NCBI RefSeq assembly: GCF_030813005.1
Contig: NZ_JAUSTU010000003.1
Coordinates: forward strand, 1 to 64,000
Direction: 5' to 3'
Length of the DNA stretch: 64,000 nucleotides
DNA from: Robertmurraya andreesenii
GTDB taxonomy: Bacteria; Bacillota; Bacilli; Bacillales; Cytobacillaceae
The position numbers were made by a program, and so were the translations under genes. The notes under the pieces are model-generated. The model searched no databases. It saw only the letters and a list, made by a program, of their open reading frames with translations, and was not told the DNA's origin. Positions 50,495 through 58,646 of the stretch are shown one piece after another (within the stretch, counting starts at the first letter, position 1; the number at the start of each line of letters is the position of its first letter).

Positions 50495-52048
50495 CTAATT
50501 TAACTGCTGGGACCATTCCTCGACATTCCAGACCTTGGTAACCCAATCCTCATAGAAATCGGGCTCATGGCATACTAGCACAATGGTTCCTTTATATTCC
50601 TTTAAAGCTCGTTTTAATTCAGCCTTTGCATCAACATCCAAATGGTTCGTCGGCTCATCGAATAAAAGCCAGTTACTTTCATTCATTTGCAGCTTACACA
50701 GACGGACCTTCGCTTGCTCGCCCCCGCTTAATTGGCTCATCTGACGGGAAATATGTTCATTTTTGAGCCCACATCGTGCAAGGGCAGCACGGACCTGATG
50801 CTGATCAAGGCTCGGGAATTCGTTCCAAACATCCTCGATCGGTGTGATGTTCCCTGCCTTCACTTCCTGTTCGAAATAAGAAGGGTAGAGGAAGTCACCT
50901 TTTTCAATTTTTCCACTGAGCGGAGGAATGACCCCCAACATCGTTTTCAACAGTGTTGATTTTCCGACACCGTTGCAGCCGACAATCGCAATTTTATCGC
51001 CACGCTCAATGGTCATGCTCATTTTTGGAAGGAGAGGGTGATCGTAGCCAATTTCAAAGTCAGTTCCTTCAAAGACATATCTTGAGCTTCCACGTGATTC
51101 CTTAAAAGAGAAGGTAGGCTTAATCGCTGTTTCTGGTCGGTCAATTCTCTCTAGGCGCTCCAACTGCTTTTGGCGGCTTTTTGCTCTTCCTGTTGTCGAA
51201 TAACGGGCCTTATTTTTTGCGATAAATTCTTCCTGCTTTTTAATGAATTCTTGCTGTTTTTCATATGCGTTAATATGCTGATTTTTCGTAATTTCAGCAA
51301 GCTCCAAAAACTTTTCATATGTTGCGGTATAACGATTCATTTTGGAGAACTCCAAGTGAAAGATCACATTCGATACTTGATTCATAAATTCTGTATCGTG
51401 AGAGATAAGGATAAAGGCATGTGGGTATTCCCTGAGATAGCCGGTCAACCAGCGAATATGCTCGACATCCAGGAAGTTTGTCGGCTCATCCAGTAAGAGC
51501 ACTTTCGGTTTTTCGAGCAAGAGCTTTGCAAGTAAAACCTTCGTTCGCTGTCCACCGCTGAGAGCAGCTACATCTCGATCGAGTCCAATCGCATCAAGGC
51601 CAAGTCCACGGGCTGCATCTTCAACCTTTAAATCAAGGGTATAAAAATCGCCAGCATCCAATTGGTCTTGGATCTCAGCCATTTTTTCAAGCAATACCTC
51701 AAGTTCTTCTGGTGTTGCCTCCGCCATTTGCGCAGTTACTTCATTTAGTTCCTGTTCCCGTTTAAATAGCGGCAGAAAGGCATCATTCAAAATATCCCGA
51801 ATCGTTTTCCCGGGTGTTAACACGGTATGCTGGTCGAGATACCCGTAATGGACGCCTGGTGTCCACTCAACCTTTCCAGAATCATGGATTAATTGCTTCG
51901 TGATAATTTTCATCAACGTTGATTTCCCCACGCCATTTGCGCCAACGAGACCAACATGATCCTCTGCTAAAAGACGAAAGGACACATCTTTAAAAAGCGT
52001 CCGATCCCCAAACGTATGACTTAATTTCTCAACTGTTAGTAAACTCAT
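50495..52048 (-). CDS. ABC-F family ATPase
   Basis: A 517-residue protein with two ATP-binding cassettes and no membrane segment. Walker A motifs are GANGVGKST and GCNGVGKST. Signatures are LSGGQRTKVLLAKLL and LSGGEQAKVRLCKL. The linker of about 80 residues is basic (KNKARYSTTGRAKSRQKQLERLERI). ABC-F proteins act on the ribosome. The sequence resembles the YfmM-type members of Bacillus, whose function is less clear than EttA. Monocistronic, ATG at 52048. Confidence 0.92.
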   Translation of the reverse strand: MSLLTVEKLSHTFGDRTLFKDVSFRLLAEDHVGLVGANGVGKSTLMKIITKQLIHDSGKVEWTPGVHYGYLDQHTVLTPGKTIRDILNDAFLPLFKREQELNEVTAQMAEATPEELEVLLEKMAEIQDQLDAGDFYTLDLKVEDAARGLGLDAIGLDRDVAALSGGQRTKVLLAKLLLEKPKVLLLDEPTNFLDVEHIRWLTGYLREYPHAFILISHDTEFMNQVSNVIFHLEFSKMNRYTATYEKFLELAEITKNQHINAYEKQQEFIKKQEEFIAKNKARYSTTGRAKSRQKQLERLERIDRPETAIKPTFSFKESRGSSRYVFEGTDFEIGYDHPLLPKMSMTIERGDKIAIVGCNGVGKSTLLKTMLGVIPPLSGKIEKGDFLYPSYFEQEVKAGNITPIEDVWNEFPSLDQHQVRAALARCGLKNEHISRQMSQLSGGEQAKVRLCKLQMNESNWLLFDEPTNHLDVDAKAELKRALKEYKGTIVLVCHEPDFYEDWVTKVWNVEEWSQQLN

Positions 52049-52357
52049 TCATATATCCTCTCTTTATCTGTATAAAATAAATCAACATCTATTATTAAGG
52101 TCGATAATCTATTTTACTAAATTTACAAAATGAAGACTAGACATTTCACATAGTTTGTAAATAAAGGGAGAAAAATAAGAGGATCGAAAAAGATAGTCGA
52201 ATTTTATCTGTCCTTTATAGGTGTACAAATTATAGTTTTGTGATAAATTAATAGTTATAAAAACCAATATTAACAAGGGTTATCAGGATTTATAATTGTC
52301 CACCTGCGAAAGACAGATGTCTTTTCAGGATATCTTTTAAGAGAAAGGGGATTCATT
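52049..52357. other. Intergenic region between divergent abc-F and kbl
   Basis: No gene is seen in 309 bases. It holds the divergent promoters for the ABC-F gene and kbl. A short hairpin AAAGAC/GTCTTT lies near 52308. I saw no known riboswitch and no consensus operator. Confidence 0.5.
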
Positions 52358-53548
52358 ATGTCGAGTAAAACACTGGATGCTTTTTTACAGGAAAACCTTG
52401 AGGAATTAAAAGAAAAGGGTCTTTATAATGTGATAGATCCGCTTGAAAGCCCGAATGGTCCAGAAATCACCATAAAAGGGAAGAAACTCATCAATCTTTC
52501 CTCGAACAATTATTTGGGGTTAGCAACAGATCAAAGACTGAAGGCTGTAGCGATCGAAGCGATACAGAAATACGGAGTTGGTGCTGGGGCTGTTCGGACC
52601 ATCAACGGTACATTAGATCTGCACGTACAGCTAGAGGGAAAATTAGCGGAGTTCAAGCATACCGAAGCGGCCATTGCTTATCAATCTGGTTTTAACTGTA
52701 ATATGGCGGCCATCTCAGCCGTAATGGATAAAAATGATGCGATTCTATCTGATGAACTTAACCACGCTTCGATTATCGATGGCTGCCGTTTATCAAGGGC
52801 GAAGATCATTCGTTTCAATCATTCCGATATGGATGACTTACGAAAAAAGGCGAAGGAAGCTACAGAATCAGGTCAATACAATAAGGTCATGGTTATTACA
52901 GATGGGGTCTTCTCAATGGACGGGGACATTGCCAAGCTTCCTGAAATCGTTCAAATTGCCGAGGAATTCGACCTTATCACCTATGTGGATGATGCTCATG
53001 GTTCCGGGGTTCTAGGAAAAGGGGCAGGAACGGTCAAACATTTTGGTTTATCTGACAAGGTAGATTTTCAAATTGGGACATTATCAAAAGCAATTGGTGT
53101 TGTTGGTGGCTATGTAGCTGGAAAAAAATCTTTAATTGATTGGTTAAAGGTGAGAAGTCGTCCGTTTCTTTTTTCAACTGCCTTAACCCCAGCGGATGTT
53201 GCTGCTTGTATAGAAGCCATCAATATTCTTATGGAGAGTACAGAATTAAATGAACGACTTTGGGAAAATGCAAATTATCTGAAAAAAGGCTTAGTCGATC
53301 TCGGGTTTGATATTGGGGAAAGCGAGACTCCGATCACTCCATGCATCATCGGTGAAGAGGTCAAAACTCAGGAATTTAGTAAACGTTTATACGATGAAGG
53401 AGTTTATGCGAAATCGATCGTGTTCCCAACAGTACCAAAAGGAACGGGAAGAGTGCGCAATATGCCTTCTGCCGCACATACAAAAGACATGCTTGATCAA
53501 GCTTTAGCCATTTATAAAAAAGTTGGGCAAGAGATGGGAATTATATAA
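52358..53548 (+). CDS. kbl: Glycine C-acetyltransferase
   Basis: A 396-residue PLP enzyme of the alpha-oxoamine synthase family. The Schiff-base lysine is K244 in GTLSKAIGVVGGY, with YVDDAHGSGVLG and DELNHASIIDG before it. It cleaves 2-amino-3-ketobutyrate to glycine and acetyl-CoA. It works with the threonine dehydrogenase encoded 27 bases downstream. GAAAGGGG precedes the ATG. Confidence 0.93.
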   Translation: MSSKTLDAFLQENLEELKEKGLYNVIDPLESPNGPEITIKGKKLINLSSNNYLGLATDQRLKAVAIEAIQKYGVGAGAVRTINGTLDLHVQLEGKLAEFKHTEAAIAYQSGFNCNMAAISAVMDKNDAILSDELNHASIIDGCRLSRAKIIRFNHSDMDDLRKKAKEATESGQYNKVMVITDGVFSMDGDIAKLPEIVQIAEEFDLITYVDDAHGSGVLGKGAGTVKHFGLSDKVDFQIGTLSKAIGVVGGYVAGKKSLIDWLKVRSRPFLFSTALTPADVAACIEAINILMESTELNERLWENANYLKKGLVDLGFDIGESETPITPCIIGEEVKTQEFSKRLYDEGVYAKSIVFPTVPKGTGRVRNMPSAAHTKDMLDQALAIYKKVGQEMGII

Positions 53549-53575
53549 GAAGCAAAGGTTTGGAGGAGCAGCTAG

Positions 53576-54529
53576 ATGAATCGAATACTGATTACAGGGG
53601 CGTTAGGACAAATCGGGTCCGAACTAACCACGAAGCTAAGAGGAATCTACGGTGTGGACAATGTGATCGCCACAGATATCCGCAATCCAGAAGAGGAGAC
53701 AGATGGACCATTTGAGGTTCTTGATGTTTCTGACGGCAACAAAATGTATGAGCTTGCCAAACGACACAAGGTCGATACGCTCATCCATATGGCCGCCTTG
53801 TTGTCAGCAACAGCTGAAGCGAAGCCGGTATTTGCATGGAATTTAAATATGGGTGGACTCATGAATGCGCTCGAGACCGCTCGCGAGCTGTCATGTCAAT
53901 TTTTCACACCAAGCTCCATCGGGGCATTTGGGCCAACAACTCCAAAGGACAATACACCACAGGATACCATTCAAAGACCAACGACGATGTACGGAGTAAA
54001 TAAGGTAGCTGGGGAATTGCTAGCTGATTACTATTTTCAAAAATTTGGAGTAGATACGAGGGGAGTTCGCTTTCCTGGCTTGATCTCCTTTGTTACTCCA
54101 CCCGGAGGCGGGACAACCGATTATGCGGTAGAAATCTATTATGAAGCGGTGAAAAATGGGTCTTATACCTCATACATTGACAAAGGTACTTATATGGATA
54201 TGATGTACATGCCTGATGCACTGAATGCGATCGTCGATTTAATGGAGGCAGACCCATCGCGCCTAAAACACCGCAATGCCTTTAATGTAACAGCTATGAG
54301 TTTTTCTCCGGAGGAAATTGCGGATGAAATAAAAAAACATATTCCAAGCTTTGAAATGAATTACCAAGTTGATCCGATCCGTCAATCCATTGCCGATAGC
54401 TGGCCAAACTCCATTGATGCAACGGCAGCAAAGGAGGAGTGGGGCTTTAAGGCTGAATATGATCTTGCAAAAATGACTGCGGATATGATCGAGAAATTAA
54501 GCTTGAAATACAAAACTATCCAAAAATAA
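53576..54529 (+). CDS. L-threonine 3-dehydrogenase, SDR/epimerase type
   Basis: A 317-residue extended SDR. The NAD motif is ITGALGQIGSEL (residues 6-17), with catalytic Y139 and K143 (YGVNK) and PSSIGAFGP. This is the short-chain type of threonine dehydrogenase, unlike the zinc-dependent Tdh. It oxidises threonine to 2-amino-3-ketobutyrate, the substrate of Kbl encoded just upstream. GGAGGAGC precedes the ATG, and the operon ends in a terminator. Confidence 0.9.
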   Translation: MNRILITGALGQIGSELTTKLRGIYGVDNVIATDIRNPEEETDGPFEVLDVSDGNKMYELAKRHKVDTLIHMAALLSATAEAKPVFAWNLNMGGLMNALETARELSCQFFTPSSIGAFGPTTPKDNTPQDTIQRPTTMYGVNKVAGELLADYYFQKFGVDTRGVRFPGLISFVTPPGGGTTDYAVEIYYEAVKNGSYTSYIDKGTYMDMMYMPDALNAIVDLMEADPSRLKHRNAFNVTAMSFSPEEIADEIKKHIPSFEMNYQVDPIRQSIADSWPNSIDATAAKEEWGFKAEYDLAKMTADMIEKLSLKYKTIQK

Positions 54530-54536
54530 CGATATT

Positions 54537-54579
54537 AAAAGGGTGTTCTCATAAAATTTCTTTGAGAACACCCTTTTTT
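54537..54579. terminator. Bidirectional terminator
   Basis: AAAAGGGTGTTCTCA pairs with TGAGAACACCCTTTT around an 11-base loop. It lies between the threonine dehydrogenase gene and selD. Confidence 0.9.
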
Positions 54580-55631
54580 CATTGCTTCACATAGATAAGC
54601 TTTTCTTTTTTCTCGATGACTTTCCCGATGATGGATGCAGCCTCAATGCCTTCTTTATGTAAAATCTCTACATATTGACGAGCTTCGTTTTCAGGCAAGG
54701 CGATAAGCAGACCACCCGAGGTAATGGCATCACATAGAATAATTTGTTCCTCTGGAGAAATGTCTGTGTATTCCACATCATTTTCCAACCATTTGTGATT
54801 CGATTTCGAGCCGCCAGGGACGACACCATTTTTCGCTAATTCTAATGTACCCTCTAGTATCGGAACCTTGCTTAGTGAGATCTCAAAGCTTACGTCACTG
54901 CCACTTGCCATTTCACTGCCATGACCGAGAAGACCGAAACCAGTGACATCTGTTACGGCATGCGGTGAAAATCTATGAAGAGGCTCAGCTGCCTTCTTAT
55001 TTAATGTTGCCATCACCTCTGTCACCTGTTGTTCCTGTTCAGACGTAACAGCTTGGCGCTTAATACCTGTTGTCATAATGCCAACACCAATTGGCTTCGT
55101 CAAGACAAGAACATCACCAGGACGTGCTCCAACATTTTTCCATACTTTTTTCGGATGGACGATCCCCGTAACAGAGAGTCCGAACTTTGGTTCTTGATCA
55201 TAAATCGAGTGTCCGCCAATAGTAACGGCACCTGATTCTATCACCTTGTCCCCAGCACCTCGTAGGATTTCAGCAAGCATATCCGCACCAAGCTTTTTCA
55301 CTGGGTAGCCGACAATATTCAGAACTGTTTTTGGCGTTCCGCCCATAGCATATACATCGCTTAAGGCATTCGCAGCGGCAATTTGCCCAAACATATATGG
55401 ATCATCCACAATCGGAGTGAAATAATCGAGAGTTTGTACAAGTGCAATTTCGTCTGTTAATTGATAAACCCCACCATCATCTGATGTTTCATGCCCGACA
55501 AGCAGTTCAGGGATAGGGTCATGCTTTGGCAATAGACGCAGAACCTGCGCTAGGTCCTTAGGACCAATTTTACAGCCTCAGCCAGCTTTCGTTGATAATG
55601 AAGTAAGGCGAATTTTTTCTTCTTTACTCAA
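54579..55631 (-). CDS. selD: Selenide, water dikinase; itself a selenoprotein (in-frame TGA)
   Basis: A 350-residue SelD that makes selenophosphate from selenide and ATP. Reading from TTG at 55631 (AAGGAGGT seven bases upstream), codon 18 is TGA (55580-55578). The surrounding text is AG-U-GCKIGP, exactly the active-site Cys/Sec position of SelD. The frame is open on both sides and reads into GGHSIYDQEPKFG and DVTGFGLLGHG, all typical. A hairpin with a SECIS-like apex follows the TGA. Ordinary gene calling would start at an internal codon near 55532 and lose the active site. It is divergent from the SelW-like gene and next to selA. Confidence 0.93.
55537..55577 (-). promoter_or_regulatory. SECIS-like hairpin in selD
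   Basis: Directly after the TGA on the minus strand, CGCAG-GTT-CTGCG forms a 5-bp hairpin (55537-55549) whose apex lies 34-36 bases beyond the TGA. Its core GCAGGUUCUGC is close to the GCAGGUCUGC apex of E. coli fdhF. A second small hairpin, GGTCC/GGACC (55553-55565), lies between. Only one of the two need be the SelB site. Confidence 0.6.
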
Positions 55632-55728
55632 CTGGTCCACCTCCTTATATCAGTATACCTCTTCTGATTCTGAAAATCACTTCTCGATTATTTGATGAAA
55701 AAGGGGGATTATACTAAAATGGTCATAA

Positions 55729-55752
55729 TCACAAAATGTTAATATTTTGTGA
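55729..55752. promoter_or_regulatory. Inverted repeat in the divergent selD/selW-like promoter region
   Basis: TCACAAAAT and ATTTTGTGA are perfect 9-bp arms six bases apart. They lie 30 bases upstream of the SelW-like start and just after a TATACT -10-like element (55710-55715). It could be an operator or a leader hairpin. No regulator is identified. Confidence 0.45.
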
Positions 55753-55782
55753 AATTTCCATAGAATTTTGGGAGGAGTCAAA

Positions 55783-56022
55783 TTGGGTAAGTTTGAAGTA
55801 CAAGTAGAATTCTGCATGATGTGAAACTATGCACCAAAAGCCGCGGGTCTCGCGGAAGATTTATTTACTGAGTTTCGTTCTGAAATCAGTCAAATGAACT
55901 TAATTCCAAGCTCTGGTGGAGTCTTTGAAGTAACCGTGAATGGTGAAAAAATTTATTCCAAGGATGAAACAGGTGTTTTTCCAAAGAGTGAGGAAATTAT
56001 TGATAAAATGAAGACCGTTTAA
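55783..56022 (+). CDS. SelW/Rdx-family selenoprotein with CxxU motif
   Basis: A 79-residue thioredoxin-fold protein of the SelT/SelW/SelH (Rdx) family, read through one TGA. From TTG at 55783 (GGAGGAG upstream), codon 14 is TGA in FCMMUNYAPKA, giving a CxxU redox motif at the family's CxxC/CxxU site. The remainder fits the family, with SSGGVFEVTVNGEKIYSK. A hairpin with apical loop GGTCT follows the TGA. The gene is flanked by selD and selA and ends before a terminator. It is expected to act as a thiol-selenol redox protein; the partner is unknown. Without recoding only 13 residues would be made. Confidence 0.92.
55825..55855 (+). promoter_or_regulatory. SECIS-like hairpin in the SelW-like gene
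   Basis: CCGCG (55841-55845) pairs with CGCGG (55851-55855) around loop GGTCT. The loop starts 22 bases after the TGA. E. coli fdhF SECIS has a GGUC(U) loop at a similar distance. This strongly supports SelB-directed selenocysteine insertion. Confidence 0.75.
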
Positions 56023-56060
56023 GCCCAACCCTCATCGTTTTTGATGGGGGCTTTTATTTT
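56021..56060 (+). terminator. Terminator after the SelW-like gene
   Basis: AGCCC-CCCTCATC pairs with GATGGGGGCT around GTTTTT, followed by TTTATTTT. selA would then need its own promoter or read-through. Confidence 0.75.
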
Positions 56061-56126
56061 GGAACTCCATTCTAATTTGCGAAAATGATATAATAGAGCG
56101 GCAGAGATGACGATGGAGGAGTTCAT

Positions 56127-57533
56127 ATGAAAGAATTGGTTCGATACATACCACCTATCCATGAAATTCAAAAAACTGCGGGGTTTAGGGAAATCTTGCA
56201 GGAGTTTGGAATAGAAGAAGAACACCTAACCAAAATGGTGAAGGAAGCACTGGATGAATATAGAAGCTTGATTTTACAAGAAAAATGGCTAGGACCTCAT
56301 CCAGCTGACATGGAATTTTCGGAGAAGCTTTTTTCTAAAGTTAGAAAGCTGCTTTCACTGCAGTTTCAATATACCTTGAAGCGTGTCATTAATGGTACGG
56401 GGACTATTTTACATACAAATCTAGGAAGAGCGAGAATGAGTGACCGGGCGATCGAGCATGTGGTGGAAACGGCCAAATCCTATTCGAACCTTGAATATAA
56501 TCTCACAGAAGGGGAGAGAGGGTCACGTCATTCCCATGTGGAGAAGCTCATCAAGGAAATAACAGGGGCTGAAGCTGCGATGGTCGTGAACAATAATGCA
56601 GCAGCCGTCTATCTCATTTTGCGAGAGCTTGCTTCTAATAAGGAAGTGATTGTATCTCGAGGAGAGCTTGTGGAGATCGGTGGTTCCTTCCGCATTTCTT
56701 CTATTATGGCAGAGAGCGGTGCCCAGCTTGTTGAGGTTGGGACAACGAATAAAACCCATTTGTACGATTATGAAAGAGCAATAAATGAGAATACCGCTAT
56801 GGTGATGAAGGTACATACGAGTAATTTTAAGGTGATTGGTTTTACAAAATCTGTGCAGACAGAGGAGTTAGCCCAGGTTTCAGCAGCCCATGAACATGTT
56901 ATCTTTTATGAGGATCTAGGAAGTGGGGCTCTTTATGATTATGGCAAGCATGGGATCGGGAGCGAGCCAGTCGTTGCAGATGTCTTACAAAAAGGGGTTG
57001 ACCTCGTTTCCTTTAGTGGGGACAAGCTACTTGGAGGTCCGCAAGCAGGCATCATTGTCGGGAAGAAGCAACTCATTGATCGCTTGAAAAAGAATCAGCT
57101 TGCCCGGGTCGTTCGTGTTGATAAAATGACGCTGGCTGCATTAGAAGGAACGCTGATTGACTACTTAAGAGGGGAAAATGGTTTGCGGAATATCCCAGTT
57201 GTCCGTGATATGCTGTCAACGAGGGAGGAACTGAGAGCTAGAACAAGTGCATTCATTCAAGCTTTGGAGGAGAATTCGAATCGATACGAGGCTAGGATAG
57301 AGGAAAGCGTCAGTCAAGTGGGCGGCGGCACAATGCCAGAGGTGGAACTCCCGAGCTATGTAGCTGTCTTAAAGCATAAAGAAATTTCAGCGGAGAACCT
57401 AGCAAAGAAGCTTCGGGTGGAGCATCAGCCTTCGATCATTGTGCGTATTCAAAAAGATGAGGTTTTAGTTGATCTTCGCTGTATCACAGAGGAAGAAGAG
57501 GAAATGGTGCTAAACGCATTAAGTGGTATTTAA
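56127..57533 (+). CDS. selA: L-seryl-tRNA(Sec) selenium transferase
   Basis: A 468-residue PLP enzyme that converts seryl-tRNA(Sec) to selenocysteyl-tRNA(Sec) using selenophosphate. The PLP lysine is K300 in SFSGDKLLGGPQAGII. RVINGTGTILHTNLGRA near residue 86 and the LEYNLTEGERGSR segment are family hallmarks. GATGGAGGAG precedes the ATG. Its presence next to two TGA-containing genes confirms a selenocysteine system. selB usually follows selA but does not here. Confidence 0.97.
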   Translation: MKELVRYIPPIHEIQKTAGFREILQEFGIEEEHLTKMVKEALDEYRSLILQEKWLGPHPADMEFSEKLFSKVRKLLSLQFQYTLKRVINGTGTILHTNLGRARMSDRAIEHVVETAKSYSNLEYNLTEGERGSRHSHVEKLIKEITGAEAAMVVNNNAAAVYLILRELASNKEVIVSRGELVEIGGSFRISSIMAESGAQLVEVGTTNKTHLYDYERAINENTAMVMKVHTSNFKVIGFTKSVQTEELAQVSAAHEHVIFYEDLGSGALYDYGKHGIGSEPVVADVLQKGVDLVSFSGDKLLGGPQAGIIVGKKQLIDRLKKNQLARVVRVDKMTLAALEGTLIDYLRGENGLRNIPVVRDMLSTREELRARTSAFIQALEENSNRYEARIEESVSQVGGGTMPEVELPSYVAVLKHKEISAENLAKKLRVEHQPSIIVRIQKDEVLVDLRCITEEEEEMVLNALSGI

Positions 57534-57548
57534 TAGTGGAGAGTTGTG

Positions 57549-57585
57549 AGTCCCGATTTATTTTGAAATCGGGACTTATTTCGTT
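57549..57585 (+). terminator. Hairpin after selA
   Basis: AGTCCCGATTT pairs with AAATCGGGACT (11 bp) around six bases, followed by TATTTCGTT. It is probably the selA terminator. Its arm sequence AATCGGGACT is the same as the one repeated in the following array. Confidence 0.65.
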
Positions 57586-57606
57586 GTGATCGTGTGATCT
57601 CAGTTG

Positions 57607-58010
57607 ATTAGTTCCTATTTAGGACTAATCCAATGGGAGAAGAGCGAACTGAGTCTCTAATCGGGACTCGTACACCGGAATACAGCAAACTGAGTCCTGA
57701 TTATCTCTCAATCGGGACTCGTACGACGAAAATACAGCAAACTGAGTCTCGATTACCTCTTAATCGGGACTCATACAACCGGAATTCAGCGAACTGGGTC
57801 TCAATTATCTCCTAATCAGGACTCGCTCGACCGAAATACAGCAATCCGAGTCTCGATTACCTCTCAATCGGGACTCATACAATCGGAATTCAGCGAACTG
57901 AGTCTCAATTATCTCCTAATCAGGACTCGCTCGACCGAAATTCAGCAATCCGGGTCTCGATTAACTCCCAATCGAGACTCATCTCGCTAGAATCCCCCGA
58001 TTTCAGTCTT
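57607..58010. repeat. Tandem array of ~52-bp hairpin-forming units
   Basis: The segment AATCGGGACTC (or AATCAGGACTC, AATCGAGACTC) recurs at 57659, 57710, 57762, 57814, 57866, 57918 and 57970, a spacing of 51-52 bases. Between copies lie GTACRACSGRAATWCAGCRAWCYGRGTC-like stretches with variation. Each GAGTCTCGATT arm pairs with the next AATCGGGACTC arm (11 bp) across seven bases. No long open frame with recognisable protein was found. It fills the space between selA and sspP. Confidence 0.85.
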
Positions 58011-58088
58011 GATACCCGCTGAATCAAATCCGCTCATTTCGACAAATATCATCATAATCTCAATTGCTTCTAAATATTTCATATCTAC

Positions 58089-58238
58089 TTACATATCATG
58101 ATGACTATTGTGTTTTTGTCTCGTATGATTGCGGTTTTTAACTTTTTTCGAACCGCTTAATGGTTCCGGTTGTCCCGGATTATCGCCTTTCGGAGCGTTT
58201 TTTCTCATATCCTTGCTATCATTTTTATTCAATTTCAT
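58089..58238 (-). CDS. sspP: Small acid-soluble spore protein P
   Basis: A 49-residue, basic, hydrophilic protein starting MKLNKNDSKDMRKNAPKGDNPGQPEPLSGSK in outline, matching SspP. It is made in the forespore late in sporulation. AGGAGGG precedes the ATG. In B. subtilis sspP lies next to sspO and citB, as here. An intervening plus-strand gene separates it from sspO, so the usual sspO-sspP operon may be split. Confidence 0.9.
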   Translation of the reverse strand: MKLNKNDSKDMRKNAPKGDNPGQPEPLSGSKKVKNRNHTRQKHNSHHDM

Positions 58239-58343
58239 CCCTCCTATGCAATAGAATGCTGTCGAAAAACGTTAAATATACCGAATATTTTTCTGACGGA
58301 ATGCATAATTTAACCTCACATCATGAATGAAAGGAGCATCAAC

Positions 58344-58604
58344 ATGCCACAGCATAAAAATAAACAACAGGCCTTCCAAGCTGCACAACAGGGAGTAAGT
58401 GAAGCACAACATCTTTATCACGATATAGTCCGAGACAGCGCAAGCTACGGTCATCAATTAAAGCACCTAAAAAATGAAGTAAACGAAGCATTGCAGCAAA
58501 TTGAAAATGCGTTGGAAGTGGCTTCCGAAACGCAAAAGCCCCAATTAGAGCAATTTCGTCAGGATATAACGGCGATTGCCCACGAGGTAAACCAGACAGA
58601 ATGA
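58344..58604 (+). CDS. Hypothetical helical protein inserted between sspP and sspO
   Basis: An 86-residue, glutamine-rich, probably all-helical protein (QAFQAAQQGVSEAQHLY, then LKHLKNEVNEALQQIENALEVA). The heptad-like pattern suggests a coiled coil. ATG at 58344 is preceded by AAAGGAG. I do not recognise the family. It lies between two spore protein genes on the opposite strand. A sporulation role is only suggested by location. Confidence 0.6.
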   Translation: MPQHKNKQQAFQAAQQGVSEAQHLYHDIVRDSASYGHQLKHLKNEVNEALQQIENALEVASETQKPQLEQFRQDITAIAHEVNQTE

Positions 58605-58646
58605 AGGAATGGACTCAGGACAGTAAATCCCTGAGTCCATTCCTTC
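58603..58646. terminator. Strong bidirectional terminator
   Basis: A 17-bp perfect stem (GAAGGAATGGACTCAGG and its complement) around a ten-base loop. It overlaps the stop codons of the hypothetical gene and of convergent sspO. Confidence 0.85.

Noticed and set aside
57633..57815. Open frame through the tandem array (60 residues)
   Set aside because: The frame follows from the repeat itself, has no ribosome binding site and resembles no protein.
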